From assembly GCA_034370385.1 (NCBI GenBank), contig JAXMKZ010000004.1:65238-129237 (forward strand): a stretch of DNA of 64,000 nt, given 5' to 3'. The notes under the pieces are model-generated. The model was not told the origin of the DNA. It made no database searches and saw nothing but the letters and a program-made list of their open reading frames with translations. Made by a program: the position numbers and the translations under genes. Positions within the stretch are counted from its first letter, which is position 1. Each line of letters opens with the position of its first letter. This document shows positions 42,307-52,376 of the stretch, piece after piece. This DNA comes from Coriobacteriia bacterium (lineage in GTDB: Bacteria > Actinomycetota > Coriobacteriia > Anaerosomatales > PHET01).

Positions 42307-42747
42307 TCAGCGGCAGTCTTCCGCAGATTCCGGGAGCGCGCTGCCTATCTCGACCGCGTCGCGGAACGACACACGTCCCAGGTAGTCGGCCATCATCGCA
42401 TCAAGATCGTTGTAGATGGCCACGTGCATGGGGCAGGTGTCCTGACGTCCGCATACGCCGCCCGCATCGGTGCACAGAGCAAGCGAGACCGGCTCGCCAA
42501 GCGCACGAAACACGTCCAGGATCGTGATCTCTTGCGGTGAACGGGTGAGCTCGACTCCCCCGCCCACACCGCGAAAGGAGCGCATGATCCCCGATGTGAC
42601 AAGATCGCGAACGATCGTCCGCGCGTAGTCGTAGGGAACCTCTGCCGAACCCGAGAGGTCGCGCACGGTCGCGCGCGTTCCTTCCGGCTTCTTGGAGATC
42701 TCATAGACGAGGCGGACTCCGTAGTCAGTGCGCCAGTTGATAGGCAT
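42307..42747 (-). CDS. Rrf2-family regulator with Fe-S ligand cysteines (IscR/NsrR-like)
   Basis: A 146-residue winged-helix regulator from ATG 42747; the longer frame to 42840 lacks similarity. N-terminus MPINWRTDYGVRLVYEISKK, recognition region PYDYARTIVRDLVTSGIM, wing GVGGGVELTRSPQEITI. Cysteines C92, C99 and C105 (LCTDAGGVCGRQDTC) match the three-Cys cluster loop of IscR/NsrR, so it probably senses iron-sulfur status, oxygen or nitric oxide. It is divergent from the HDAC-family gene, and a palindrome at 42827-42854 overlaps its likely promoter. Confidence 0.9.
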   Translation of the reverse strand: MPINWRTDYGVRLVYEISKKPEGTRATVRDLSGSAEVPYDYARTIVRDLVTSGIMRSFRGVGGGVELTRSPQEITILDVFRALGEPVSLALCTDAGGVCGRQDTCPMHVAIYNDLDAMMADYLGRVSFRDAVEIGSALPESAEDCR

Positions 42748-42826
42748 GCCGTCTACCCTTCTTGTCAGCGTGGTTCTCGCAAGGGTGCACCTGCTACTCG
42801 GGATTCTATTCCAAATGCGAGCGAAA

Positions 42827-42854
42827 GTACCAAGAATCAAGGTTCCTTGGGTAC
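42827..42854. promoter_or_regulatory. Palindrome in the Rrf2/HDAC divergent region
   Basis: GTACCAAG-...-CTTGGGTAC forms a near-perfect inverted repeat. On the minus strand it overlaps a -35-like TTGGTA that is followed 18-19 nt later by an ATAGAAT -10-like box leading to the Rrf2 gene, as expected for an autoregulatory operator. Assignment is tentative. Confidence 0.35.
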
Positions 42855-42926
42855 CATGTGCGGCAGCGTGTCACCGTCTTTGCGCTCGCTCCTTGTCCGA
42901 TCACAGGCCACACCGGAGGTCACGGC

Positions 42927-44003
42927 ATGACCCGCCCGAAGCACGGCGTCGAACTCATCTACGCACCGGCGGTAGCCGGCTACCGGTTCCCGGCGGGTCA
43001 TCCGATGCAACCGGAGCGGTTCACGCTGTGCGTTGAACTCGCACGTATGTGGGGGCTTCTCGACGAAGGCGGAGCCCGGGCGGTGGAGCCCCCCACCGCC
43101 ACCGACGAGGACCTGCTCCTCGTTCACTCGCTCGACTACTTAGAGCATGTGAAGGCCGTCAGCGAGTCCCCTGAGTCGGCCGATTCGTCGCGCGGTCTTG
43201 GCCCCGGAGATACACCCGCGATACGCGACCTGCACGCAGCGGCAGCACTGGGCGTCGGAGGGACCATCGATGCCCTTGAAGCTATCGCGTCGGGACGAGC
43301 CTCGCGCACGTTCAGCCCAGCTGGGGGCATGCATCACGCGCACCGTGACCGTGCGAGCGGCTTCTGCGTCTACAACGACCTTGCCGTGGCCATCGAGCGC
43401 GCCATCGAACGGCATCCGAGCCTGCGCGTGGCCTACATCGACATCGATGCGCACCATGGCGACGGCGTACAAGAGGTGTTCGCCGAGCGCAGCAACGTGC
43501 TGACGGTCAGCGTGCACGAGAGCGGGCGCTACCTGTTCCCGGGCACGGGAGACGCCCGCGACCGAGGCACGGGGGCAGGCGAAGGCTTCGCACTGAACGT
43601 GCCGCTCGAGCCCCACACCGACGACGAGGGATTCAACGCCGCCATCGAGCGTTTCGTGGTCCCCGCGGTCACGGAGTTCGCCCCGCACGTCATTCTCGCT
43701 CAGCTCGGCGCCGACACGCACGTCGATGATCCGCTCGCCCACCTCGATGTCTCACTCGCCGGGTATGTCGCCGCGGTGCGAAGGCTCGTCACCCTTGCAG
43801 ACGACGTGTGCGGAGGTCGAATCGCCTGCACCGGCGGGGGCGGATACCAGCCGTACTCGATGGTGCCGGTGATGTGGGCGAGCGTGCTCGCCGTGCTCCT
43901 CGACGTAGACGTGCCCGAAACGCCTCCCGACGAATGGCAGGCTCTCGCTGCAGCGGCAGCAAGCGCGTCCAAGACGTCGGGCGAAGCGTGGTCGCGCAGC
44001 TAG
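42927..44003 (+). CDS. Histone deacetylase-family (AcuC-like) hydrolase
   Basis: A 358-residue zinc hydrolase of the arginase/deacetylase fold from ATG 42927 with GGAGGT upstream. Signatures: PERFTLCVELARMWGLL, GGMHHAHRDRASGFCVYND (catalytic His pair), VAYIDIDAHHGDGVQE (Asp/His zinc ligands), LGADTHVDDPLAHLDVS (third ligand) and GGGGYQP (Tyr transition-state residue). AcuC-type enzymes deacetylate acetyl-CoA synthetase or small amines; the substrate here is unknown. Confidence 0.92.
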   Translation: MTRPKHGVELIYAPAVAGYRFPAGHPMQPERFTLCVELARMWGLLDEGGARAVEPPTATDEDLLLVHSLDYLEHVKAVSESPESADSSRGLGPGDTPAIRDLHAAAALGVGGTIDALEAIASGRASRTFSPAGGMHHAHRDRASGFCVYNDLAVAIERAIERHPSLRVAYIDIDAHHGDGVQEVFAERSNVLTVSVHESGRYLFPGTGDARDRGTGAGEGFALNVPLEPHTDDEGFNAAIERFVVPAVTEFAPHVILAQLGADTHVDDPLAHLDVSLAGYVAAVRRLVTLADDVCGGRIACTGGGGYQPYSMVPVMWASVLAVLLDVDVPETPPDEWQALAAAAASASKTSGEAWSRS

Positions 44004-44049
44004 GGCCCCGACCAGAATGCGCCGTGCGCGCACGAACGAAAGGTACCCC

Positions 44050-45033
44050 GTGGCAAAGAAGACCTCAGCAAAGCGAGCGTTTGACTGGAGGACCTACAGC
44101 AAGCCCGCGCGCCACCTCACCGACGCGCAGGAAGAAGCCTTCGTCTCCGGACGGCTGGCCGGGATTCTGCAGTGGACGCACGAGGATCCGCGTACCCGGT
44201 TCGAGATTCGCGCGCGCCAGGCGGGGCTCTACCACCGCGGCGTGAGCCTCGCACGCATCGGAGGCGAGGGGCCCTTCAGCGTCGAGATCGATGGCACTGA
44301 CGGCACGGTGGCCGACCGCCACGAGGTGGCAGGCGACCAGGACGTGCTCCGCTTGATCGAACGGCTCAGCTCGGAGAGTGCGCGCGTGGATGCGGCTATC
44401 GGCGGCGGCTCCGAGACGCGTCACCGGCGCTCCTTCGCGGCCGCCATTGCCGCCGGCAACTGCGGCTCCGATCTTGCCTCTGATGGGCTCATTGCGCTGG
44501 ATACCGACTACGCGCTTGGACGGCGCAAGCTCGATCTGGCGGTCGTGCTTCGCAGCGAAGGCGTGGCCGGTCCGGGTGGCTTCGCTAACCCTGAGCTTGC
44601 TTTCATTGACGTGCGCGTGCCGGGCCAGACGCTCACGGGACAGGGCGGCCTCGCGCCATTGGCTGAGGACTTCGCCGACTACGCGAAGGCCCTGTCCGGC
44701 GAGCACGTGCGTCGGAGCTGTGAGGAGCTGGCAGCTCTCGCAGCCCAGAAGGTCAGGCTCGGATTGCTGCCGGGTGACCTCGATCTTCGGTCGATATCCG
44801 AGGGGCTGCCGCATCTGGTGATCGCGTTCGCCGAGCGTGACCCCTCGGCCCAAGAAAGCACCGCGCCGCTCGTGGAGATCCACGAGCGGCTCTCGGCGCG
44901 CCACTATCCGACCACTCGACTGCACTTCGTGCACTTCACGCTCGTCCCCGAGAGCGGTGACGGCCTCGCGGTCGGCGAAGACGACCTCATGGACTACCGA
45001 GCGTTCAAGGCGTACCGAGCCACGCTCGGTTAG
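44050..45033 (+). CDS. Hypothetical protein
   Basis: A 327-residue protein from GTG 44050 (GAAAGG about 6 nt upstream; an in-frame ATG at 44017 is an alternative). I do not recognise the family. It starts with a basic KKTSAKRAFDWRTY stretch, has a small beta-rich segment (GEGPFSVEIDGTDGTVADRHE), GLIALDTDYALGRRKLDLAVVLRS, and a C-terminal ARHYPTTRLHFVHFTLVPE strand region. No signal peptide or membrane helix. It ends 4 nt overlapping the convergent VWA gene. Confidence 0.78.
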   Translation: MAKKTSAKRAFDWRTYSKPARHLTDAQEEAFVSGRLAGILQWTHEDPRTRFEIRARQAGLYHRGVSLARIGGEGPFSVEIDGTDGTVADRHEVAGDQDVLRLIERLSSESARVDAAIGGGSETRHRRSFAAAIAAGNCGSDLASDGLIALDTDYALGRRKLDLAVVLRSEGVAGPGGFANPELAFIDVRVPGQTLTGQGGLAPLAEDFADYAKALSGEHVRRSCEELAALAAQKVRLGLLPGDLDLRSISEGLPHLVIAFAERDPSAQESTAPLVEIHERLSARHYPTTRLHFVHFTLVPESGDGLAVGEDDLMDYRAFKAYRATLG

Positions 45034-45767
45034 CGCTTGCCGCTGTCCTTCTGACGGCGGTGCTCCTCGTACGACAAGTCGCCGGATTCCTCGAACTGAG
45101 GACAGAAGAACGAGTTCTCGTCCATCTGACGCGAGCCGTCCCGACGGTATGCCTTGACGTTGCGCGAGGCGCGCTCCATCGCGATCTTGGCTTGGAGCGG
45201 GTCGGCTGCCCAGTCCATCGACTTTCCCCCGCGGATGCCGATCGACTCGGCGGCGCGCATGCTGTCTTGGTTCGCGCCCAAGTAGATGAACTCGTAGCCG
45301 GCGTCCCTCTTGCGCTTCTCGATCATGTCGAGAATCCGACTTCCGTTGAACTCGCGACTCGCGTTCTCGTGACCGTCAGTCATGATCACGAAGAGCACCT
45401 GATCCGGACCGTGCGCCGCGACGTAGTCGTCGGTGAGGCGCAACGTATGGCCAATCGCGTCGAACAGAGCGGTCATGCCGTCGGGCCGGTAGGTGTGATG
45501 ATCGAGATCGCGCATCTCGCGCACGGGCACGGCTGTCGCCACCGTGCGGCTCACCGAATCGAACAGCGTCAGCGTCATCCGGGCGTCGCCGCCTTCAGGG
45601 CGTTGGTCTCCCAAGAACTCGTTGAACCCGGAGATCGTCGCGTCGCGAATCACGTCCATCGAGCCCGACGTGTCCAACACGAAGTTGATGAGGATGCTGC
45701 GCTCCTCCTGCTCCTTGACCTGCTTGCCTCGCTTGTCCCGCTTGTCCTCGCCTGCGTTCTTCGCCAC
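45030..45767 (-). CDS. VWA-domain protein with intact MIDAS
   Basis: A 245-residue cytoplasmic von Willebrand factor A protein from GTG 45767 (AAGGGGAG upstream). After a highly charged N-terminus (GEDKRDKRGKQVKEQEERS), the metal-ion-dependent adhesion motif is DTSGSM (32-37), with the conserved Thr in PDGMTALFDAIG and Asp in IMTDGHENAS. The tail FCPQFEESGDLSYEEHRRQ is conserved-looking but unknown. It is divergent from the XRE regulator and has a clear promoter. Confidence 0.9.
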   Translation of the reverse strand: MAKNAGEDKRDKRGKQVKEQEERSILINFVLDTSGSMDVIRDATISGFNEFLGDQRPEGGDARMTLTLFDSVSRTVATAVPVREMRDLDHHTYRPDGMTALFDAIGHTLRLTDDYVAAHGPDQVLFVIMTDGHENASREFNGSRILDMIEKRKRDAGYEFIYLGANQDSMRAAESIGIRGGKSMDWAADPLQAKIAMERASRNVKAYRRDGSRQMDENSFFCPQFEESGDLSYEEHRRQKDSGKR

Positions 45768-45856
45768 GGTGCTCCCCTTTCTTCAGGCTGCCAGCAGTGT
45801 GCACTGAGGGTCTGACATTCGCCCTGTCTGGCATATTTGCCTGATTTGTCAAAGGG

Positions 45857-45886
45857 ACTATACCCGGGATTTGACTCCTCTGTCAA
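45857..45886 (-). promoter_or_regulatory. Promoter and operator-like repeat for the VWA gene
   Basis: On the minus strand TTGACA (45886-45881), an 18-nt spacer and TATAGT (45862-45857) form a near-consensus sigma-70-type promoter 90 nt upstream of the VWA start. An inverted repeat TTGAC-N6-GTCAA (45871-45886) covers the -35, as expected for repression, possibly by the divergent XRE regulator. Confidence 0.7.
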
Positions 45887-45927
45887 TTCGCTTTGCCAAC
45901 GTGGTAGAATCGACGTCGGAGGTGCGC

Positions 45928-46608
45928 ATGTACGACGTTGGAGCCAGACTGAGGATCCTGCGCAAGGAGCGAGGCGAGACGCTGGAACAGGTGGCCGACG
46001 CGACCGGGTTGTCCATCGCCATGCTCAGCCGCGTCGAACGCGGTGAGCGACTCCCCTCGCCCGATTCCGCTGAGGCCTTGGCCGCCTACTTCGGACTGCC
46101 GCCCGAGGAACTGCTCGGTGAGACGATCGCGAACCAGATGATCGGCCGCTATGGCGGGAGTCGTGCCAGTGCGGCCGCCGACCACGTGCGCCGCGCGCTG
46201 AGCGAGGATCCTCAAACGGGAGCGCCCAGGTCGTACGGCGACGTCTTCCGCGAGATGCCCATCGAGCGAATCCTCCAGGACGACGGCTTGACGCACGGGA
46301 CTCACCACGCTTCGAGTTCGCTCAATGACGCGCACTCCATGTCATCGGCATCCTCGCCGCAACCGGAGAACGACTTGCTCAGGAGGCAAAGTCCGTCCGC
46401 GCGCTCGTGGGAGATGGCTTCGCCGTCGGCTGCCCACGAAGCAGCCGAAACACTGGAGACCGCGGAGCGGGTCTTTGAGCGGACAGCTCGCGACCTCGAT
46501 CGGCTCCGCGCCGGACTGGGCAAGAAGGATCGCTACCTGCTCTCGATGCGCCTGCGTCAGACCGCCGTTCGCCTGCGTGATCTGGCCGACAGCGTGGAGC
46601 GCGACTGA
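45928..46608 (+). CDS. XRE-family transcriptional regulator with coiled-coil-like tail
   Basis: A 226-residue protein from ATG 45928 (GGAGG 7 nt upstream). Residues 4-65 are an HTH_3 domain: LRILRKERGETLEQVADATGLSIAMLSRVERGERLPSPD. Residues 65-150 are low complexity with a Ser/His-rich stretch; 155-226 is a helical, charged region (AAETLETAERVFERTARDLDRL...). It has no sensor domain that I recognise. It is divergent from the VWA gene and its operator candidate lies in the shared promoter region. Confidence 0.88.
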   Translation: MYDVGARLRILRKERGETLEQVADATGLSIAMLSRVERGERLPSPDSAEALAAYFGLPPEELLGETIANQMIGRYGGSRASAAADHVRRALSEDPQTGAPRSYGDVFREMPIERILQDDGLTHGTHHASSSLNDAHSMSSASSPQPENDLLRRQSPSARSWEMASPSAAHEAAETLETAERVFERTARDLDRLRAGLGKKDRYLLSMRLRQTAVRLRDLADSVERD

Positions 46609-46704
46609 CGAGAGTCCACTGGGGAGCCGCACTGCGTCGGCGCCCCGTGCGGCTGCTCGTGTCAGAGGGTCGCGTTACGCTGTGTGTCGATGGAGGTGAA
46701 CCTG

Positions 46705-48177
46705 ATGACACACCGACTTTCGAAGTCACGGTTCCAGACTGGTCTGCAATGCCCCAAAGCGCTCTGGCTGTCCTGCAACGCGCGTGAGCTCGCCGATCCG
46801 GTCGGCGAAAGCCAGCAACACATCTTCGATACGGGCACCTCTGTGGGGGAGCTTGCCCGAACGGACTTCCCGGACGGGATACTGGTTGAAGAGGACTACA
46901 CCCAGCCCTCACAAGCGCTCGAAACCACGTCGCGCCTACTGGCGGACCCGCCTCCCGCGATCTTCGAAGCGGCACTGCAGCACGGCAATGTCTTCGTGCG
47001 TCCCGACGTGCTCGTACGCACCGAAACGGGCGAGTGGGATCTCTACGAGGTCAAGTCGTCGACACGTCTCAAGCCCGAACACGTCACTGACGTAGCGATA
47101 CAGACGTGGGTGCTCGAAGGCGCCGGGCTTCCCATCCGACGCGCGTACCTGATGCATCTCAACAACACCTACGTCTACGACGGGATCGAGCACGATGTGT
47201 CCCGCCTCTTCACCGCCGAAGACGTCACCGACGAGATGCGCGACTGGATCCATGAGGTCCCGCGTCGGGTTGCCGACCAGCTCGCCCTGCTCGAGGAACC
47301 GGTCCCCGACGTCCGCATCGGCAAGCACTGCGACTCACCCTACACCTGTGCGTTCTGGGGCCACTGTCACGCCGACATGCCAGACCGTCCCGTCACCAAG
47401 CTCCCCCGACTCAGTGCATCGCTGCTGGACGCCCTGCTCGCCGACGGACATCGCGCCATCGCCGACGTCCCACTGGACTACCCGGGCCTGAGCACGGCCC
47501 AGCGCTCGGTGTGCGAACTCGTCCGAACCGGCCAGGCGCAGATGGTTGGCGATCCTGCCTCAACGCTCGCGCCGCTTCGCTACCCTCTGCACTTCGTCGA
47601 TTTCGAGACGATCATGAGCGCGTTGCCGTTGTTTGCCGGAACACGCCCCTGGCAGCAGGTGCCCTTCCAGTGGTCCGACCACGTCCTGCACGAAGACGGC
47701 TCACTCGTTCATCACGAATTCCTGCACACGGGGCCAGGAGATCCGCGCCCCAACTTCATCGACAGTCTTCTTGACGCGCTCGGTGATGATGATGGCAGCG
47801 TCGTCGTCTATTCGCCCTTCGAGAACACGCGCCTCAAGGAGCTCGCCGCCGCCTTTCCCGAGAGCTCCCAACGCATAGCGGCGGTCCAGGCCCGCATCTT
47901 CGATCTGATGCGCGCAGTGGAGGCGCACGTGCGGCATCCGGACTGTCTGGGAAGTTCGAGCATCAAGGTCGTGCTGCCGGCACTCGTGCCCGAGCTGTCC
48001 TATGCCGACCTGGAGATCCGAGAGGGTGGCACCGCATCGCTTCGCTACCTGCAGACTGTGACGGGTGTCCTCGAAGGAGCCGATGCCGACGGGGTCTACG
48101 CCGCACTGCGGGAGTACTGCGGACTCGACACGCTCGCGATGGTGAAGATCTACGAGGTGCTGCGAGACGCGGGATAG
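46705..48177 (+). CDS. DUF2779-type protein with Cas4-like nuclease domain
   Basis: A 490-residue putative nuclease from ATG 46705 (GGAGG 8 nt upstream). The N-terminal half resembles a Cas4/RecB-type PD-(D/E)XK fold: SRFQTGLQCPKALWLSC, VRPDVLVRTETGEWDLYEVKSS (PD...ExK-like core) and a C-terminal Cys cluster KHCDSPYTCAFWGHCHADMP that may bind Fe-S with the N-terminal Cys. The second half begins HFVDFETIMSALPLF, an RNase H-like DED-type acidic motif of DUF2779, with VVYSPFENTRLKELA. No CRISPR or repair genes adjoin it. Substrate unknown. Confidence 0.88.
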   Translation: MTHRLSKSRFQTGLQCPKALWLSCNARELADPVGESQQHIFDTGTSVGELARTDFPDGILVEEDYTQPSQALETTSRLLADPPPAIFEAALQHGNVFVRPDVLVRTETGEWDLYEVKSSTRLKPEHVTDVAIQTWVLEGAGLPIRRAYLMHLNNTYVYDGIEHDVSRLFTAEDVTDEMRDWIHEVPRRVADQLALLEEPVPDVRIGKHCDSPYTCAFWGHCHADMPDRPVTKLPRLSASLLDALLADGHRAIADVPLDYPGLSTAQRSVCELVRTGQAQMVGDPASTLAPLRYPLHFVDFETIMSALPLFAGTRPWQQVPFQWSDHVLHEDGSLVHHEFLHTGPGDPRPNFIDSLLDALGDDDGSVVVYSPFENTRLKELAAAFPESSQRIAAVQARIFDLMRAVEAHVRHPDCLGSSSIKVVLPALVPELSYADLEIREGGTASLRYLQTVTGVLEGADADGVYAALREYCGLDTLAMVKIYEVLRDAG

Positions 48178-48215
48178 ACGGCGAGCCGGTCCCGCCCGCT
48201 CGTGGCGAGCAGGAT

Positions 48216-48542
48216 TCAGGTCGAGGTCGCGCGCTCGAACGCGGAGTGTAGCGCCGTCAACGCTTGCTCCATCTCGTCCTCCGTGCGGAGCGGTAGCACA
48301 GGCCACGCACGCATCTCCATTCCGGAGTGAGCGAACGCATGGACCCCGTCAAGGCCATAGAGCTCATCGGCGTCTTGGCCCGCCCGCACTTTGACCGCCA
48401 CTCCACCGTCAGCCATGAACCCGAACATCTTGCCGTTGTGCACGTAGCCACGGTGACCGAATACCGGTTTCGCACGCACTTCGGGCCACTCGGTCACGGT
48501 GGCATCGACGGTCTGCTGCCGCGCAGTCAGCTCCTCAGCCAC
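48216..48542 (-). CDS. TfoX N-terminal-domain-like protein
   Basis: A 108-residue single-domain protein. The region PVFGHRGYVHNGKMFGFMADGGVAVKVRA matches the mid-domain pattern of TfoX-N proteins, small proteins related to competence regulators and often found alone. The remainder is acidic. It lies downstream of the Fn3-like membrane-protein gene, 9 bp apart on the same strand. Function unknown. Confidence 0.75.
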   Translation of the reverse strand: MAEELTARQQTVDATVTEWPEVRAKPVFGHRGYVHNGKMFGFMADGGVAVKVRAGQDADELYGLDGVHAFAHSGMEMRAWPVLPLRTEDEMEQALTALHSAFERATST

Positions 48543-48551
48543 GGTCGGACC

Positions 48552-49265
48552 TCACGTCGTCTCGTCGCTTGGCTCCGGCTCGGGCTGCGGCTTGGGTGCT
48601 GGCTTGGGCTGTGGCTTGGGCTGTGGCTTGGGCGCGGGTGCGGGCTTCTTCGTATACGTGCGCCAACCGCTCTTCGCGCTCTCGTTGCCGGCCTCATCGA
48701 CCGCCCACACGCGCCACCGCCGCTCGTTGAGCAGGACCCTCGCAGAGAACGACGTCTCCTTGAGGTCCCGGATCACCTGAGTGCGCCCGTACGAGCCGCC
48801 CGAAAGCTTGTCTTGGATCTCGAACGCGTACGTCACTGAGCCCTCTTCGCCGTCGACTCCGACGTCGCTCACTTCAGACCACCGCAGGTAGACACGGCTC
48901 GCATCGATGACGGCACCGTTGGCAGGGGCGAGCTGACCAGGCGTATCGGGCGGTTCCTCGTCGGCGGAAACCGTCGCCTCGATCGACTCGGTCTCATAGA
49001 ACGACTCCTCGGGCAGCACCGTCTCAGTAGGAACCGGCTCGACGACTCCTGAGGTCATCGTGGATTCGGCTGTGACGACGACCGGCTCAGGCTCAGGCGC
49101 AGTGGCGCGGCCGAGCGCGAAGCCCAGCCCGGTGCCGATGATCAGCACGATCGCAGCGCCGACCCCCATCGTGATCAGCAAGCGCCGCTCACGGTCCACG
49201 CCGGGCTTCTGGTACGGCCGGCGGTTGATGCGGCCAAGATCCTGGCCGCGCCCATACTGATCCAC
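48552..49265 (-). CDS. Membrane-anchored protein with Fn3-like domain and Pro-Lys repeat tail
   Basis: A 237-residue protein from GTG 49265 (GGGAGGGG upstream; ATG at 49331 would add 22 residues without a ribosome site). A basic cytoplasmic N-terminus is followed by one TM helix (LLITMGVGAAIVLIIGTGLGF, about 29-49), an acidic Glu/Pro/Thr linker, a beta-sandwich region resembling fibronectin type III (TPGQLAPANGAVIDASRVYLRWSEV...WAVDEAGNESAKSGW), and a tail of repeated PKPQPKPAPKP. An extracytoplasmic, possibly cell-wall-associated role is inferred. Confidence 0.78.
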   Translation of the reverse strand: MDQYGRGQDLGRINRRPYQKPGVDRERRLLITMGVGAAIVLIIGTGLGFALGRATAPEPEPVVVTAESTMTSGVVEPVPTETVLPEESFYETESIEATVSADEEPPDTPGQLAPANGAVIDASRVYLRWSEVSDVGVDGEEGSVTYAFEIQDKLSGGSYGRTQVIRDLKETSFSARVLLNERRWRVWAVDEAGNESAKSGWRTYTKKPAPAPKPQPKPQPKPAPKPQPEPEPSDETT

Positions 49266-49441
49266 TCGCAGGCCCCTCCCGGTCGGCGTGTGAGTCCTGT
49301 TGTTGCGAAGGTAGACGGTGAGAGCGTGCACCGCAAGTGCAACTCCCCTCTATCAGGCATCGCACGCAGGACCGTTTGAGTCCGGCACCGGTGAGGGCAC
49401 ATACCGAGCGAACACAATCGGCCGAAGTGAAGGAGCCAACA

Positions 49442-49843
49442 ATGTCTCGAGTTGAGTTGCGCAACGAGATCCTCTTCAAGGCACCGACGAGGGTGGGGCT
49501 GCTCTCCGACGTAGCCGAAGCGCTGCACGGCGCCGGCGTCAACGTCCTTGCCATCGGCGCCTATGACAAGGGCGATGTCGGTGAGTTCCTGCTTGTGACC
49601 GACAACAACAAGGCCGCATTCGCCGCGCTCGATGGGATGGGCGGAACGCTCGACCTGCTGCCGGTCGTCGTGGCCTGGGTCGACAATGCGCCGGGCGAAC
49701 TTGCCCGCGTGGCCCGGCGTCTGGCTGACAACGGCATCACCGTGGCCCAGATACACGCAAGCACGACGGACGCGCCGACTGCGATGCTTGTGATTCGCGC
49801 CGACTGCGAGCTCGATGTCATCAAGCTGCTCGAAGGCGTGTAG
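49442..49843 (+). CDS. Tandem ACT-domain protein
   Basis: A 133-residue protein from ATG 49442 (GAAGGAG upstream) made of two ACT-like modules, about 6-65 (FKAPTRVGLLSDVAEALHGAGVNVLAIGAY...) and 72-132 (VVVAWVDNAPGELARVARRLADNGITVAQI...). ACT domains bind small ligands such as amino acids; with no catalytic domain, it is a possible regulatory or ligand-sensing protein. It is divergent from the Fn3-like gene. Confidence 0.88.
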   Translation: MSRVELRNEILFKAPTRVGLLSDVAEALHGAGVNVLAIGAYDKGDVGEFLLVTDNNKAAFAALDGMGGTLDLLPVVVAWVDNAPGELARVARRLADNGITVAQIHASTTDAPTAMLVIRADCELDVIKLLEGV

Positions 49844-50012
49844 CGTCGCACTCCCAACCATGGGAACGCGGTAATCCTGCTCTGATCAGGATCTCTTGGC
49901 GTACCCGCGATCAAGCACCGGGTTTCAGGCAGCGACGTGGCACGCAATCTGCATGTGCATTGTGATAGTTCACGATATATCGCTCACTGAGCGACCGACG
50001 AAGGGAATGCTC

Positions 50013-50588
50013 ATGCACGGTCACGGAGACTCACCCTGTGGGCACGGCCACGGCCAGGGACACCACGGACACGGCGGCCACCACGGCAAGCACGGTTTCA
50101 AGCACCCGTTCGGCATGGGAGGCCACTTCGGCTTCGGCCCCAGCGGCATGCGTGCGCGGCGCGGTGACATTCGAGCAGCGGTACTTCGACTGCTCTCGGA
50201 GCAGCCCATGCACGGCTATCAGATCATCCAGGAGCTTTCGGCCCGCAGCGGCGGAGCCTGGAGCCCGTCCCCGGGTTCGGTCTACCCCACCCTGCAGCTT
50301 CTCGCCGACGAAGGACTCGTCGTCTCCGAGGAAGCCGGTGGCAAGAAGGTCTTCAGCCTGACCGAGGCCGGAACCGCTGCCGTCGCCGAGAGTGGGGATC
50401 AGCCCGCCCCTTGGGAAGAGGCCGCCCAAAGCGACACCGGCACCGCGGGCTTCCGAGACGCCGCTGGCAAGCTCATGCCCGCGCTGTTCCAGATCGGCAA
50501 GAGCGGCTCCCCGGAACAGATCGCTGCGGCGACGCAGATCGTGGATGACGCCCGCAAGAAGCTCTACGCGATGCTCGCCGAGGACTAG
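50013..50588 (+). CDS. PadR-family regulator with His-rich N-terminus
   Basis: A 191-residue regulator from ATG 50013 (GGGA 7 nt upstream; ATG 50007 is an alternative). Residues 1-45 are strongly His/Gly-rich (MHGHGDSPCGHGHGQGHHGH...), a likely metal-binding segment. The PadR winged helix follows at about 50-125: RGDIRAAVLRLLSEQPMHGYQIIQEL, SPGSVYPTLQLLADEGLV, KKVFSLTEAG. The tail is helical. It precedes the UbiB-like gene by 49 bp, and an imperfectly placed CGATATATCG palindrome lies upstream at 49973. Confidence 0.9.
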   Translation: MHGHGDSPCGHGHGQGHHGHGGHHGKHGFKHPFGMGGHFGFGPSGMRARRGDIRAAVLRLLSEQPMHGYQIIQELSARSGGAWSPSPGSVYPTLQLLADEGLVVSEEAGGKKVFSLTEAGTAAVAESGDQPAPWEEAAQSDTGTAGFRDAAGKLMPALFQIGKSGSPEQIAAATQIVDDARKKLYAMLAED

Positions 50589-50637
50589 ACCCTCCGCCTG
50601 TCCGAGACCATCTGGCACGTAAGCATCGGAGGATGCA

Positions 50638-52347
<1,710 letters not shown>

Positions 52348-52376
52348 GAGGTCCGCTCGGCAGGCGACCCGTCGCT

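Noticed and set aside
46705-48177. CRISPR-associated Cas4
   Set aside because: The N-terminal domain resembles Cas4, but there is no CRISPR array or other cas gene in the window, and the DUF2779 half points to a stand-alone family.
49973-49982. CGATATATCG palindrome as a PadR operator
   Set aside because: Only 10 bp and self-complementary AT-rich; position is plausible but there is too little to claim as a feature.
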